Source of the DNA: Reclinomonas americana ATCC 50394
Lineage: Eukaryota > Jakobida > Jakobea > Jakobida
Assembly: GCA_048213135.1 (NCBI GenBank)
Contig: PS015306.1
Location: forward strand, 94,001 to 120,712
DNA: 26,712 nucleotides
Reading direction: 5' to 3'
The notes under the pieces were generated by a model. It was not told the DNA's origin. It saw only the letters and a list, made by a program, of their open reading frames with translations, and made no database searches. Below are positions 1 through 17,742 of this stretch, one piece after another (within the stretch, counting starts at the first letter, position 1; the number at the start of each line of letters is the position of its first letter). Position numbers and translations under genes: made by a program.

Positions 1-35
1 AAGGAGACATAGAGACAACAATCGGAGAGACGAAC

Positions 36-945
36 CCGCGATACACGGTAATGATCTTTGGATCGAGCTCACGGCAGGCCGCTACATACATACATACACA
101 CACGCGCGCTGAATGAGCACAGACAGCGTGCCGGGTCGACACACAACACCTCAGCGCAACGAGGAATGCTCGGATCATCCATGGCCTCTGCTCTCGCCGC
201 AATGCGCTCCTTCTCCTCAAACTTGGCCATAATCACATCCGCCAGTGTCTGCTGCTCACGCCGTGACGAGGGCATCAGAGCGGCCAGAGCAGCCTCATCG
301 CTCTCGTCGATTTGCTGCACAGCACGTGTAAGAGACGAGTGACAAGAGTGTCAAGTGACTGCACGCTCACCAACTCCTCTGAGAGACTCTCGGCATCTGA
401 GAAGTCACTCTCTGACATCGAGTCGACATCCACTGAGCCTGCACCGACCATCGGAGCATCACGACTGGTGTCGACGATCCACAATCAGCACACGCGATCA
501 CAAACTCTTGGAGTCAAAACGCATACACACCGCTTCTCCTCATCATCCAGTTCCGCACGTTGTCTCCTGGCCAGCTTGGTGATACGCCGCGCGTCCTTCT
601 CTGTCATGTGCTGCAGAGTGCGTGTGTGTGAGCGGCCATGTGCACATTCACATGCACAGACTTTGCACCCTCCTCCCCCCAAACCTGCTCATCGGCATCA
701 TCGTCATCTCCATCGTCCTTGTGCGCGGCTGCGGCTGCTGCAGTGGTGCCAGTGCCGACCGACGACGCTGTCTTTCTCCTCTTCTTCACGCGCTGCTTGG
801 CTCCGCTCGGGTCGTGCTCCAGTGGGCCCTCGTCCTCGCCATCGTCGGCCCTGCTCTTCTTGGAGGTGGCGTACTGATCGGCAATGATCTGCTCGCCAAG
901 TGGATCGTGCCGTTGGTTCTGCTTCGAGGTCTTGGCGCGTGGCAT
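36..945 (-). CDS. BYSL: Bystin (40S ribosome biogenesis factor), 3' truncated by window edge
   Basis: Bystin/ENP1 is a nucleolar and cytoplasmic factor needed for small ribosomal subunit (pre-40S) maturation. Exons in transcript order: 945-685, 610-531, 464-371, 314-161, 81-36; the next donor is at 35 and the rest lies outside the window. The start ATG at 945 opens MPRAKTSKQNQRHDPLGEQI, the usual basic bystin N-terminus. It is followed by a lysine/arginine stretch, an alanine run and acidic residues. The family landmarks follow in order: DARRITKLARRQRAEL, an acidic serine-rich segment, QQTLADVIMAKFEEKE (matching TLADIIMEKL in animals) and ELDPKIITVYRG. About 211 residues are visible; the large C-terminal bystin domain is missing. 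The intron at 160-82 uses a GTTGCG donor. The gene is divergent from the ABC transporter. Identification is by remembered family motifs; exon edges are inferred from frame and splice signals. Confidence 0.92.
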
Positions 946-1446
946 TGTGTGATTGGAGAGGTGTGTTGGTCGTTTGGTTTGATCGTCGACATGCTTTGGA
1001 TTGTCGCGTGCATGCGCAGGTGGGATGTGCATGCTGGCCAATGTTGAGTGCAGCAGGCGACGCAGCGACTGCAGCGAGGGGTCCGAAGGCATACGGGGAA
1101 CCAAACATGACAATCATGACAACCCGGGCCCGCCACAACAAGGCCTGGGGCGGGGATCTATCTCGGGAGGGTTCTTTTTTTGGCTCCCCCACAGTGACCC
1201 CTCAGAATCTGCGACCACCCACGTGAGCTAGACAGGTCGACCACACCGGTGAAGGCCGTTTGTTGGACAACCGTGGAAAAGGGTCTATTTCAAGACCAGG
1301 CAGATATCGTAAATTTTTCAATCGCGACCGAGAGACGACAACTTCCTGCCACTGAGTTTCGCTCTCACTGTTTCCCTCCTGCATGTGTGTGACACGTGTC
1401 ACTCATTCGCTGCGTGTGTGCATAGACACAACTCAACGAGTGATTA
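946..1446. promoter_or_regulatory. Divergent intergenic region, bystin / ABCC transporter
   Basis: This stretch of about 500 bases separates two start codons on opposite strands, so it must hold the promoters and 5' leaders of both genes unless an upstream exon exists. I see no clear TATA box or long repeat. It has a more AT-rich core around 1300-1320 and no credible conserved open frame. Regulatory content is inferred from position only. Confidence 0.4.
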
Positions 1447-8577
<7,131 letters not shown>

Positions 8578-8708
8578 CTCGCAGTAGGTGACACACACAC
8601 AGGTAGCCATCGGTGAGTGAGAAGATGAATGAGTGAAGCCCCTGCAATTCCCCTTTTGTGATGTTTCGGAGGCTGGCGCATTGCATTCGATCTGAACACG
8701 GGCACCAC
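8578..8708. other. Short convergent intergenic spacer
   Basis: These 131 bases lie between the stop of the transporter (plus) and the stop of the lipase (minus) and must hold both 3' ends. No AATAAA hexamer is visible on either strand. Confidence 0.5.
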
Positions 8709-10498
8709 TCAGCCCGAGCCGCAGTTCATGAACACGCCAAGGTACCTGCACGATGCGATGCAGCATGGGCAACATGGCAAAGGTGGAATGGAACGCAACA
8801 GTGAACGTACCACACGTGATCCTTGATGGAGCCCTCCACGAAAGGCACGTCACATGCCGGGTCAGACTCGCCGTTTCCGTAGCACTCGACAAATGACGTG
8901 CTTGCCTCGTTGTAGTGGATCTGTGTGATTCACGCTACAGTTAGCGGCGCGCGCGTGAACGTTCCTGCGGCGTCAGTTACAATACTCACCTCCGTTGGCA
9001 GGTGGTGGTAGCCGAGGAGTCCCTTGGGCGGCATCATCGGCACCTGCAATATTGTAAAGCGAGTGAGTCCACTGCGTTGCATACACAATATATACCCCCC
9101 GTCCGTGCGCCGAACGCAACGATATCGTGATGGTGCACGATGCGCCATGCGTTCTCCGGCTTGATGAGTGACGCGAACAGATTGGCGTACTTGTCATCGC
9201 CCACTCGCGGTGAGCCGACCGTGTACAGCGTCACATTCTGCGTTTGGGTAAAGGGTGAGTATTCATACACGAGAAGAGACACGTGCACGCTCGTCAGCAC
9301 ACGAGTACCTTGTCGGAAAAGGTGGTGGCCAGGTGCGTTGACGCCAGGGTGGCGATGGCGGCGCCGAGCGAATGTCTGCGCAAAAACAGCATCACGTCCG
9401 TCATCACAGTCAATCAGAGCACACATAAAACACGCAGCGCGGTACGGACCCCACGCAGATGATTGGAGCGTCGGGATACTGCTGTCGGAGGGCCTTGACA
9501 CTCGCGACCACCGTGTCCTTGACGTCTGCACCACGCGAGTGAGCTCAAACGCAAGATTCGGCCATCGACAACATGCACGACTCACCGTGGTACGCCTCAT
9601 ACCAGCCGCGGTACACTGTAGCACACAAAGGTTAGATGCGCGGCAATCCACACTTTCATGCTCTTCTCGCATGGGGACAGCTAACCATAGGCATCCGTGT
9701 CAAAGTACCTGCGAAAAAGAGAGTGATAGGGAGTGAGCAACAAATCAATCAAACTCTGAGGCAACACAAGAGGCTGGCTCACTTCACAGCCGGGAAGTCC
9801 AAGTCCTAACCACCAAAGCAAACACAAGGTGAGCACAGAGCTAGGGGAGAGAGCACATGAGGGGAGCGTAGCGAACACACACCGTGAGCCAATCCTCAAC
9901 AGAGATGGTACCACGAAACGTGATGAAAATGCTGTCACAACGTGTGAGACGAGCAGGTGATAAAACAGACTGTGCATCTCACACACACCTCTTCCACGTG
10001 TGATCGTAGGCCACCATGCCAATCGTCGAGTCCAGCGCTGACTTGTGCTCAAAGTTGGCGGTCGGCGGAAGAATGCCAGGCACATGGCTGCGAGCAAGAT
10101 GAGAGTCCAAACATGTAGAGAAAGAGGAAGAGAATGGGTCCGCGCAACTGGCAGAGACTGCAGTTCCACGCACGCACGTTGCCAAACTGGCACGTCATGG
10201 CGTCGCCAATGTAGCTGCTCTCCGTCGATGTAATCCATGAGTGATTCATGAAAAGGTGCATCGATGTATGTGTGTGTATGTGTGTGACGCAACGTGGCAG
10301 TGAGCGCAAGGTCCGCATTGTAGCCTGTCGGCGGTGACGGAGCAGCTGAGAATGCGCGCGACACAGCTCCGTGTGAGAAGACAGACAGACATGATGCGTG
10401 GCGGGAGGGTAGCAATCACCAGTGACGGTCACAGACGCAGTGGCTGCGGCAATCAGAGCCAACACTGCAACGAGCTGCAGCAGAGTGCCTTGTCGCAT
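8709..10498 (-). CDS. Secreted class 3 (fungal-type) lipase, 294 aa
   Basis: This is an alpha/beta-hydrolase of the Lipase_3 family, which hydrolyses acylglycerol esters. The start at 10498 gives a hydrophobic signal peptide (MRQGTLLQLVAVLALIAAA, cleavage probably after TAS near residue 22), so the product is likely secreted or lysosomal. Exons: 10498-10420, 10345-10294, 10217-10149, 10087-9989, 9931-9883, 9805-9783, 9708-9686, 9615-9586, 9525-9450, 9375-9309, 9237-9121, 9043-8990, 8920-8811, 8745-8709; total 295 codons with stop. Motifs in order: oxyanion/beta segment IFITFRGTIS, DWLTDLDFP, VYRGWYEAYHDVKDTV, nucleophile elbow VGHSLGAA (Ser169), VGSPRVGD, HHHDIVPMMPP (Asp227) and KDHVWYLGVF (His281). 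Serine-to-aspartate and aspartate-to-histidine spacings of 58 and 54 fit the Rhizomucor-type lipase fold. Three introns use GTTGCG donors. The acceptor of exon 3 (ending GAGAG) is the least certain boundary. Confidence 0.94.
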
Positions 10499-10601
10499 GA
10501 TGACGGACGGAGGGAGAGAGTGTGACGAGGACACGACGTTCATTGATTGCTTCTTTACTCTCTCGTATTTCTTGTACATAAATGAGACTGCTAATCAGCA
10601 A
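10499..10601. other. Spacer between RRM gene 3' end and lipase start
   Basis: About 103 bases separate the RRM-gene stop from the downstream lipase ATG on the same strand. The 3' untranslated region of one gene and the promoter of the other must share this space. The 10550-10600 part is AT-richer than its surroundings. Nothing more specific is visible. Confidence 0.4.
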
Positions 10602-13205
10602 CTAGTACTCTCGTGACGAGTACGTTGGTCTGCAACAACAAAATCCAGTCAGCGTCAGAAGTGCATGAACACGACAGCGCACGCGTACCTCTTTCGGTCA
10701 GGCTGATAGATGCTGGACGAAGAAGAGGAGAGCGATGAGCGGCCGTAGGTGTCGCCTTCGACATCGAGAGCTGGACTGGAGCGCTTGCGTCGGTATCGTT
10801 CCTCGCGGTCGCGCAGCGATTCGCTCTCACGCTCACGTCGACGCTGCGGTAAAGAAAAAATGCTCAGCAGCGTTGGGCAACAGCGCGACGAGCACCGCAG
10901 ACGGTACCTCTCGATCTGGCGAGGGCGGCTGCGGTTCTTCGCGGCGTGGAGGTGGCTGTGGATTCTGCAACGTCGCATTGTAGACATCGTCGCTGACCAG
11001 AGTTTCGTCGACCAGAATCGGAGATTTGGACAGGTCGACGCTGAAACCGAGAGTGAGCCCGGCGAAACAGCTCCAACCCATGATCGAGAAACACTCACCG
11101 CAACGTGTAGCCGTAAAAGGCGGCACCATTGAAAGTGGCACGAGCGCGAATTGCGCCCTCCTCTGAATAAAATTCTACAAAACCGAACCGAGTGACTTTT
11201 GGATCGCCCGGCACCTGTGTCAGCACTGGCCGTGAGTGGCGACTGAGACGTCGTATCAAGTGTGTCAACAATGGTTGTGTACCCTCTCGCCAGCCAACAC
11301 CACTTTCTCCACGCGACCGGCGCGCTCAAAGAATTGCGCGAGCTCGGCAGCCGTAACCTGATCATGTTTCAGATGAGCACAACGCAAACCGTGACCAGAG
11401 AATGCTCCTTGTCACGCACCGCCGACGATATGCTGCCCACGTAGACCGTGCGTGAAATGGCCTGCAAGCGTTCACGTGGCAGTGTCTCTTGATTGCGCAC
11501 CTCCTTGATGGAGGCCGCGATGGCCGACTTGCTCTTCTGCACCAGCAGTTTCTCCGCGCCCAGCACAATGTGGTTGAGCTGCAGAGCCACATCGGCCTCC
11601 TCCGGCGTGCTGAACTCTACAAAGCCGAAACGGCACGTGTGTGCACCCTCGGCCGTGCCGACCAGGCGCGACGCTGTCACCTGATTTCATGGCAGCCCAT
11701 TCTCAGAAACCGGCTGTCAGCTCTTTCTGCAGCTGCACCACTCACCCTGCCACACACTCCAAAGAACTCCTCCAGCTGCCTCTTGGTCAGGCCCTTGTCA
11801 ATGTTGGTCACGTAGACGGTGCGTCGGATCAACTCGCGTTCGATGCGACTCTCCAGCGCCCTCTCGTCGGTCTCCACGGCGCCGGAAAGCAATCGCCCGT
11901 GCACGTAGCGCGGCTGCTCGTCCATCGAGCTGCCGGCCGAACCAGCAGCACTAGCAAAAGAGGATGATGCCACTGATGACGACGACGACGGCGGGTAAGC
12001 TGGCGGTTGCGGTGGCGGAGGCAGTGGTGCATGCATTGCTGGCGGCGCACTCATGTGCATATGTTGTGGTATGGCCATCATGGCCATTGGGTGTGCCGCC
12101 TGCTGCTGCAGCACGCTAGCCACCGCGGCGGCAGCGGCAGCGGCAGCAGCCGGTTGAATGGAGGCCTTTTTTCATGCGAATTAGGTCATGCGCCAATACA
12201 GAAACACGGAAGCAGGGAGGACGAAACTGGCACTCCATGCTGTTGCAGCACGGCAACAATGCTGGTGGCCACGGTGGCCGACAGCTCCGCGGCACCCATC
12301 TGGGTCTGCAAGAGGCCGCAAAGAAAGAGGCACATGACACAGTGCAACAGAGCAGGGGGGTGGGAGAGGCAAGGGCGCAATGCGTGTGCGGGCCAGTGCA
12401 AAAACTAGGAAGAGGGCAGAGGAGAGGTGTGTGCGTGCGCTTACCGGGTACGCGTGCGACATTGGGGCCATAGGCATGGAACTGGCGTAGACGGAAGGCA
12501 CGGGCTGTGGGGGCGGTGGAGGTGGAGGCGGTGGTGGTTGCGGAGCAGTGCAATGCAGCTGGAGCACGCTGATGCCCTTGGCGGCCGGACACACACGCAA
12601 CGACACGCCTTCCAACGAATAGTTGTCAAGTTGCAGCGCTGCGTGCGCTTGCGCGCTGTCGGCAAACTCGACAAACGCGAAACGGCTGTAGGTGACCACC
12701 GGAGGGTTGCTGCAACACACACGCCAAGTCAGCTCGGCGGGAGAGCGGGGGATGCCAGAGAAAAAAACGCAACGCATTGGGATCGGGCCACTGGCCACTC
12801 GGCCCGATCTTGCAGTGGGTGATGCGCGCCACTGGCGCGAAGAACACCGACAACGAGTCGTCCGTCATCCACGCCGCCAGATTGCTCACATACACGGTCC
12901 GTGCCGAGTCAAAGAAGCCATGGTAGGGCCAGTCGGCGGGATATGCGGCACTGGCGGCGGAGAGTGCGGAGAGCGGAGGCACCGATGCGTAGCCGGCAGG
13001 CGGCGTGAAAGCCGAGACGCCCATTCCTGGAGCTGATTGCTGAAGTAAGGAGAGAGATGTAAGTGGACTGTTGTTTTGCTGCCTTGCTGATGAACAGCAT
13101 GTGTACCTTGCCTACTTCCTTGCGTTTCGACGTGCCGGCGGGCACGGCGCCCACGGCGGCGGTGGAGCCAGGCGGTGGAGCGGGGATGTCGTACAAGGGC
13201 ATGTC
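10602..13205 (-). CDS. Three-RRM, RS-tailed RNA-binding protein (SREK1 / CID8-like), 5' end unresolved
   Basis: This is probably a nuclear splicing or mRNA-binding factor. Exons: 13205-13107, 13039-12774, 12709-12445, 12305-12234, 12165-11746, 11680-11420, 11357-11283, 11214-11099, 11040-10908, 10843-10689, 10629-10602. Counted from the ATG at 13202 it is 628 residues, but the first listed exon follows a CT tract and a GCGCAG acceptor, so more 5' exons probably lie in or beyond the gap. RRM1 (about 78-165) has RTVYVSNL and RFAFVEF. Then come polyproline, polyalanine and Met/His/Pro-rich linkers. RRM2 (about 350-425) has RTVYVTNIDKGLT and RFGFVEF. RRM3 (about 450-535) has RTVYVGSISSA and RFGFVEF. 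The tail is arginine/glutamate/serine-rich (RRRERESESLRDREERYRRK) with a serine run. RRM3 reads most like SREK1 RRM2, and RRM2 like the plant poly(A)-binding-protein-interacting CID proteins. I found no PAM2 motif. The exact orthologue is uncertain. Confidence 0.88.
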
Positions 13206-13214
13206 CTGCGCGCA

Positions 13215-13217
<3 letters not shown>

Positions 13218-13267
<50 letters not shown>

Positions 13268-13284
13268 GTGAGTGAGTGTGTGAG
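13218..13284. repeat. (GA)n / GAGT microsatellite next to assembly gap
   Basis: An uninterrupted GA run with one AAAG interruption passes into GAGT repeats and then into the gap. On the minus strand it is the CT tract in front of the acceptor at 13206, so it probably serves as an unusually long polypyrimidine tract for the RRM gene. Confidence 0.9.
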
Positions 13285-13939
13285 NNNNNNNNNNNNNNNN
13301 NNNNNNNNNNNNNNNNNNNNNNNNNNNNNNNNNNNNNNNNNNNNNNNNNNNNNNNNNNNNNNNNNNNNNNNNNNNNNNNNNNNNNNNNNNNNNNNNNNNN
13401 NNNNNNNNNNNNNNNNNNNNNNNNNNNNNNNNNNNNNNNNNNNNNNNNNNNNNNNNNNNNNNNNNNNNNNNNNNNNNNNNNNNNNNNNNNNNNNNNNNNN
13501 NNNNNNNNNNNNNNNNNNNNNNNNNNNNNNNNNNNNNNNNNNNNNNNNNNNNNNNNNNNNNNNNNNNNNNNNNNNNNNNNNNNNNNNNNNNNNNNNNNNN
13601 NNNNNNNNNNNNNNNNNNNNNNNNNNNNNNNNNNNNNNNNNNNNNNNNNNNNNNNNNNNNNNNNNNNNNNNNNNNNNNNNNNNNNNNNNNNNNNNNNNNN
13701 NNNNNNNNNNNNNNNNNNNNNNNNNNNNNNNNNNNNNNNNNNNNNNNNNNNNNNNNNNNNNNNNNNNNNNNNNNNNNNNNNNNNNNNNNNNNNNNNNNNN
13801 NNNNNNNNNNNNNNNNNNNNNNNNNNNNNNNNNNNNNNNNNNNNNNNNNNNNNNNNNNNNNNNNNNNNNNNNNNNNNNNNNNNNNNNNNNNNNNNNNNNN
13901 NNNNNNNNNNNNNNNNNNNNNNNNNNNNNNNNNNNNNNN
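13285..13939. other. Assembly gap, 655 N
   Basis: Unresolved bases. The missing 5' part of the RRM gene probably lies here or just beyond. Open frames drawn through this gap are artefacts. Confidence 1.
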
Positions 13940-14397
13940 TGAGAGATTGGTGATCACATGAGCGACAGGAGTGGGTGAGGGCAAGAAACTACGAAACTAC
14001 AGAAACGCGTTTTTTCCCGCCACTATCATCATCTGCACTCATGTGACTTTGGTGGTCAGCTATATGTGCGTGCGGAAGGTGGAGAGGAGAGAGGGTGTGT
14101 ATGTTCTGTCAGGAGAGAGTTGTTGTGTTTGTGCTGGCTGCGGGGCCTACGTGTGTGAATGAGTGAAGAAGGCGCAGGACAGCAAAACTGGATCTCCGTT
14201 GAAGTTGCCAAAGTCGACGTCTTTCGGCAAGCACTTCATAATGGCACAGGCTTATATTCAACGCAGTGCTCACCAGACTTGTTTTCTTTCTCACTTTCTC
14301 TTTGCCGCTGCATCACTTTTTCTCGCACTTACTCACTACCCTTCCTCATGCTCCCGACCTCTATCCGCCCACCGCCGCCGCCCCCTCGGCGCTACCC
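13940..14397. other. Intergenic sequence between gap and GCLC stop
   Basis: This holds the 3' flank of GCLC and probably the 5' region of the RRM gene. Apart from the short minus-strand frame at 14147-14239 I see only low-complexity CT- and GT-rich sequence. No tRNA or other RNA gene is recognisable. Confidence 0.4.
14147..14239 (-). CDS. Possible short first exon (30-codon frame), unassigned
   Basis: The minus-strand ATG at 14239 opens MKCLPKDVDFGNFNGDPVLL and closes at TAG 14147. The composition looks like real protein, unlike the repeat-derived frames around it. A GTTTTG sequence after the codons for NGDP could be a donor. It lies upstream of the RRM gene on the same strand and could be that gene's first coding exon, joined across the gap. 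I do not recognise the sequence, and chance cannot be excluded for so short a frame. Confidence 0.3.
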   Translation of the reverse strand: MKCLPKDVDFGNFNGDPVLLSCAFFTHSHT

Positions 14398-17300
14398 TCA
14401 GAGTTCACCAAACAGCTCGGGAGGTGCTTTCTGTACGCCACACACATCTGTTAGCCAAGTGCTTGCCACCAGCTCGTGCGACCAAGACATGAAACTCAAC
14501 TCCATTGTAGGAAATGTCGACCATTTCCTTCATGAGGTCGTACGCGATCTCCTTGGTGACCACCGCATCGCCGCGGTACAGCGGGTGCTGACGCACAAAG
14601 TTGCGCATATACGAGGCCGTCGTGTGCAACTCACCGTTGGCTCGCTGCGACACGAACCGGATGTAGCGATCGAGACAGCTGCGAGTCTCGGCCGTGATGG
14701 TGTCAGCCTTGGTCTCCAAGTACTTGTAGACCAGGGAGATGAGGCCGGGGAAGTCCTTCGGGTCGCCCGAGCGGACACCTGCACAAGCGAGTGAGTTGAG
14801 CTGCACAAGAAAAAACACAGCGAGTCCACCGCGCAAAGCAAACCATTGATGATCTCGTCAATCGTGTACTCGGTGAGCTCGCCATAGCCGGGGGCGCACA
14901 CGTTGCGGCGCCAGTAGAACTTGGACTCCAACACAGCGTCGCGCTTGTGTGCCTCGGCCAAGTTGACATCCACCTGCAAGCGCACGCACGCACTCGTCAG
15001 CGACAAGGCGCCCCTCACCAACTCAAAGACACCACAAACCAGCGACAGTGGCATGTACATGTTGAGCGAGAAGTGCTGAATGGCGCGAGCCACCAGCACA
15101 ATGAAGACAGTAAAGGCAGCATTCTCAAAGTCCGTCAACGACGCCTCCATGACACGGAACTCGACGCGCCAGCCAATACCACTGTTTTGTACGTCAGACA
15201 GGCATCTCGAGGACTATATGAGAATGGAAATAACAAAAATAGGCACGCAACGAGTTGGGTGGCGGCGGCTTGAACCGCACCGTCTGCCAGTTTGTGCTCT
15301 GAATGTTCTCAAAATGATCGACATTAACTCGATCGTCCAACTCAATGCGGTTCTGGTAGATCACCAGCGGATCACGAATGAACAGATGCGCACAGTGGCG
15401 CGCCAACATGTGGTCGACGCCAGCGGCCACCAATCGATCGTACGCCTCCTTATTTATGGGAGCTCGCACATCGTTCAGTGCCTCCACATCCACGTCTGCC
15501 AAACAAGAAGGTGAGTGGGCAGTCGAAAAGCGCCCATTTCCAGCAATAAACAAACCATCGCGGCTCGAGATGAAACACGAGACCGAGTCGTACCGACTCT
15601 TCGGCACTCGCGAGAACCCGTCCTCTCCCAGTTCCAACTCTTCCAGTGTGCGGTCGTCCACTGCACCACTCACCTGCGCAAAATTTCGAGCGACAGGCGT
15701 TGAGCAACGCGTGCATGAACGAAAACGAGGGGACGGAGAGTGCCACTCACCACATGCCATCGCACGTCCGTGTCCACCAGCGTGCCCTTGAGAATCGGTG
15801 TCGCGGCCGTCAGGGCCAACATAATGGGGCACAGCACGGCAAACTGATCGTAGAGGAAGCGCGCCTGCACCATGTCGCGTGTTTGGAATGTGACCTGCAG
15901 ACAGCAGCAGCCCATGCCGAATGCCATGCAGTCCATGTGCACGGTATCCAGCGGCTTCTCGCACCCACTGCACACGCCATTCTGCAGCGGAACCTCGGGA
16001 GACTCGCGGCGCACCGGCACCTCGATCTCGCTCGTGTCATCGCCCGACGCTCCGCCACTGGACGAACCGGAGATGGCATCAGAGTCACGGTCGACCTCGT
16101 CCGTCGGCTGCGCGCGCGCACACACACAAGTCAACACGAGTGGCACTCGAGCGCGATCTCTCTCTCTCTCTCTCTCCTCTCCCCAGCACTCGCTACGCAC
16201 CGACGGCAGGTAAGACATTTTCCGCTGCGATGCACGACGCGGAATGTCGTCTGTGATGGCACTGACACGCATGCCGGCGGGTTTGTAGTACTGCGGCAAA
16301 AAGTATGCATTGCGCGACAGTGTCGGGGCGTCGGTGGTTCGTCTGTGTCACGTCATTAATACTGTGCACAAATCAAAAGAGAAGAGAGGAAGGCAGAATT
16401 CATACCGGTACACGAGTGCCGCATAGGCGTGACACCGAGCATCGGATCCCACGGTGGAGCACACGTCGGGGTGGGCGGGCACATAGATGCACACTCGTCG
16501 TCCGCGTCGCTCACGAATGTTTCTTGTCAGCGTTCTGCAACGATAGCAACAGCCTGTGAGTCGAATCGAAACACGCGTATACGCACAGCCACGTGGTGGC
16601 GCAACTGGAATCGCTCGTGTGGATTGATGCACTCATCGGGCACGTAGCGCGATCGTGACACGTGACCCGAATCGCCGGGCGGCGCATGCGGAGGTGTCGT
16701 AAAGTTGTACGGCACACCCATCAGCGGGAACGACGTACACGACATGACTCGCACGCTGTCCTCGGAGCGACCTGCACGACGACAGCACACACGCGTCACC
16801 AATCGCGAGAACGATAGTGAACGAACAAAATAAGCCAGCAAACCATTCCGGCGACACCATCGCTTGACGCATTCATCCGCAATCCGCCTCCTCGCCGCCA
16901 TGTTGACCTCCACCAGCGGCAACGCATTCAAACTCTCACTGTACGGGCTTCCAGGCGTGCCTAAACCAGCGCAACGAGTGAGCACGCACGCTGGAGGGAT
17001 CAGATCAATCCAGCTGCACAGAGACACGGACCCTCAATCATGAATGATCCATACTCTGGTCGCCACAGCGCCACCATGTCTGGCTTTGGCACCGACTGCG
17101 GACTGCACTCCGCGCCTCCACCAGTCAAACATCCATCACAGATTAGAGGGAGAGCAACTGCAACAACACGCAACTCACGACCCTCCTCTTGCGCATGATG
17201 CACCGCCTCATTGTACGCATCCTCCTCCACTGTCAACTCAGCCAGCAGCTCCGCACCAATCAGTGCCAGTGTCACACTCTGCTCGAGAGAGGAGAGGGAT

Positions 17301-17742
17301 AGAGTGAGTGTCGCCATGTCACACGACTGCTGCACTCGTCGTCATCACCACTCCACGCGCTCCAAATGCACACAATGCATGCTTCTTTGCAACACGCCAC
17401 AGACACGATCTTATGGTCGCCACTGTGGCCTTCCCTTGTCTCTTTTTCACGAGCAAAGACGCAACTTTCGACTCATCATCAAACGCCCACAATTGGTACT
17501 CGATCTCATCGCCCCATGTCAGCGTCTCACTGCGCAGATCTCGGTACCGCTCCCACAGTGCCAGGAACTGCGTCGGGGGAGAGGGGAGGGGTGAGGCAAG
17601 CGCGTGAAATGACCGCGAAACAAACACACGCTCACACACACTCACTTACACACACCTGCTCAATGCCGTGCTCACGGACGTAGTTGAGGAATGGTAGGGC
17701 CTCGGCCCATGGCAGTGCATGACCACTGGTGAGGAAGCCCAT
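14398..17742 (-). CDS. GCLC: Glutamate-cysteine ligase catalytic subunit, 719 aa
   Basis: This cytosolic enzyme joins L-glutamate and L-cysteine with ATP, the rate-limiting step of glutathione synthesis; it is the animal/fungal/kinetoplastid type. Exons: 17742-17656, 17567-17466, 17278-17175, 17102-17032, 16960-16844, 16771-16606, 16534-16414, 16290-16201, 16107-15751, 15673-15556, 15495-15252, 15181-15040, 14973-14844, 14778-14501, 14430-14398; total 720 codons with stop. Landmarks in order: MGFLTSGHALPW, TWGDEIEYQLWAFD, LWRPEYGSFMIEGTPGSPY, CTSFPLMG, TLTRNIRERRG, MDCMAFGMGCCCLQVTFQ, VDDRT, HLFIRDP, DHFENIQSTNWQT, RFKPPPPNSGIGWRVEFR, TDFENAAF, HKRDAVLESKFYWRR and the C-terminal PPELFG. It is about 80 residues longer than the human enzyme, mainly through a Ser/Gly/Asp-rich insert with a CSGC motif before MDCMAFGMG (about 257-340). 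Four donors are GTTGCG and the last is GTTGAG. The exon 7/8 junction (123-base intron) is the least certain. Start chosen by family N-terminus. Confidence 0.97.
15182..15251 (-). other. GTTGCG-donor intron inside the invariant GCLC PPPPNS/GWRVEFR segment
   Basis: The donor is GTTGCGTG at 15251 and the acceptor is AACAG ending at 15182. Splicing gives KPPPPNS-GIGWRVEFR, the near-universal active-site region of this enzyme family, so both boundaries are fixed by homology. The branch-like CTGAC lies about 15 bases from the acceptor. The last exon base is C. Confidence 0.93.
16535..16605 (-). other. GTTGCG-donor intron before the GCLC TLTRNIR motif
   Basis: The donor is GTTGCGCC at 16605 and the acceptor is TTGCAG ending at 16535. 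Splicing gives HERFQ-TLTRNIRERRG, matching the conserved PRFSTLTRNIR region of animal enzymes with no gained or lost residue. The last exon base is A. Confidence 0.93.

Noticed and set aside
12596-12601. GTTGCG (minus strand) as a further donor in RRM1
   Set aside because: It lies inside the continuous RRM1 segment SLRVCPAAKG, and using it would destroy the domain's last strand.
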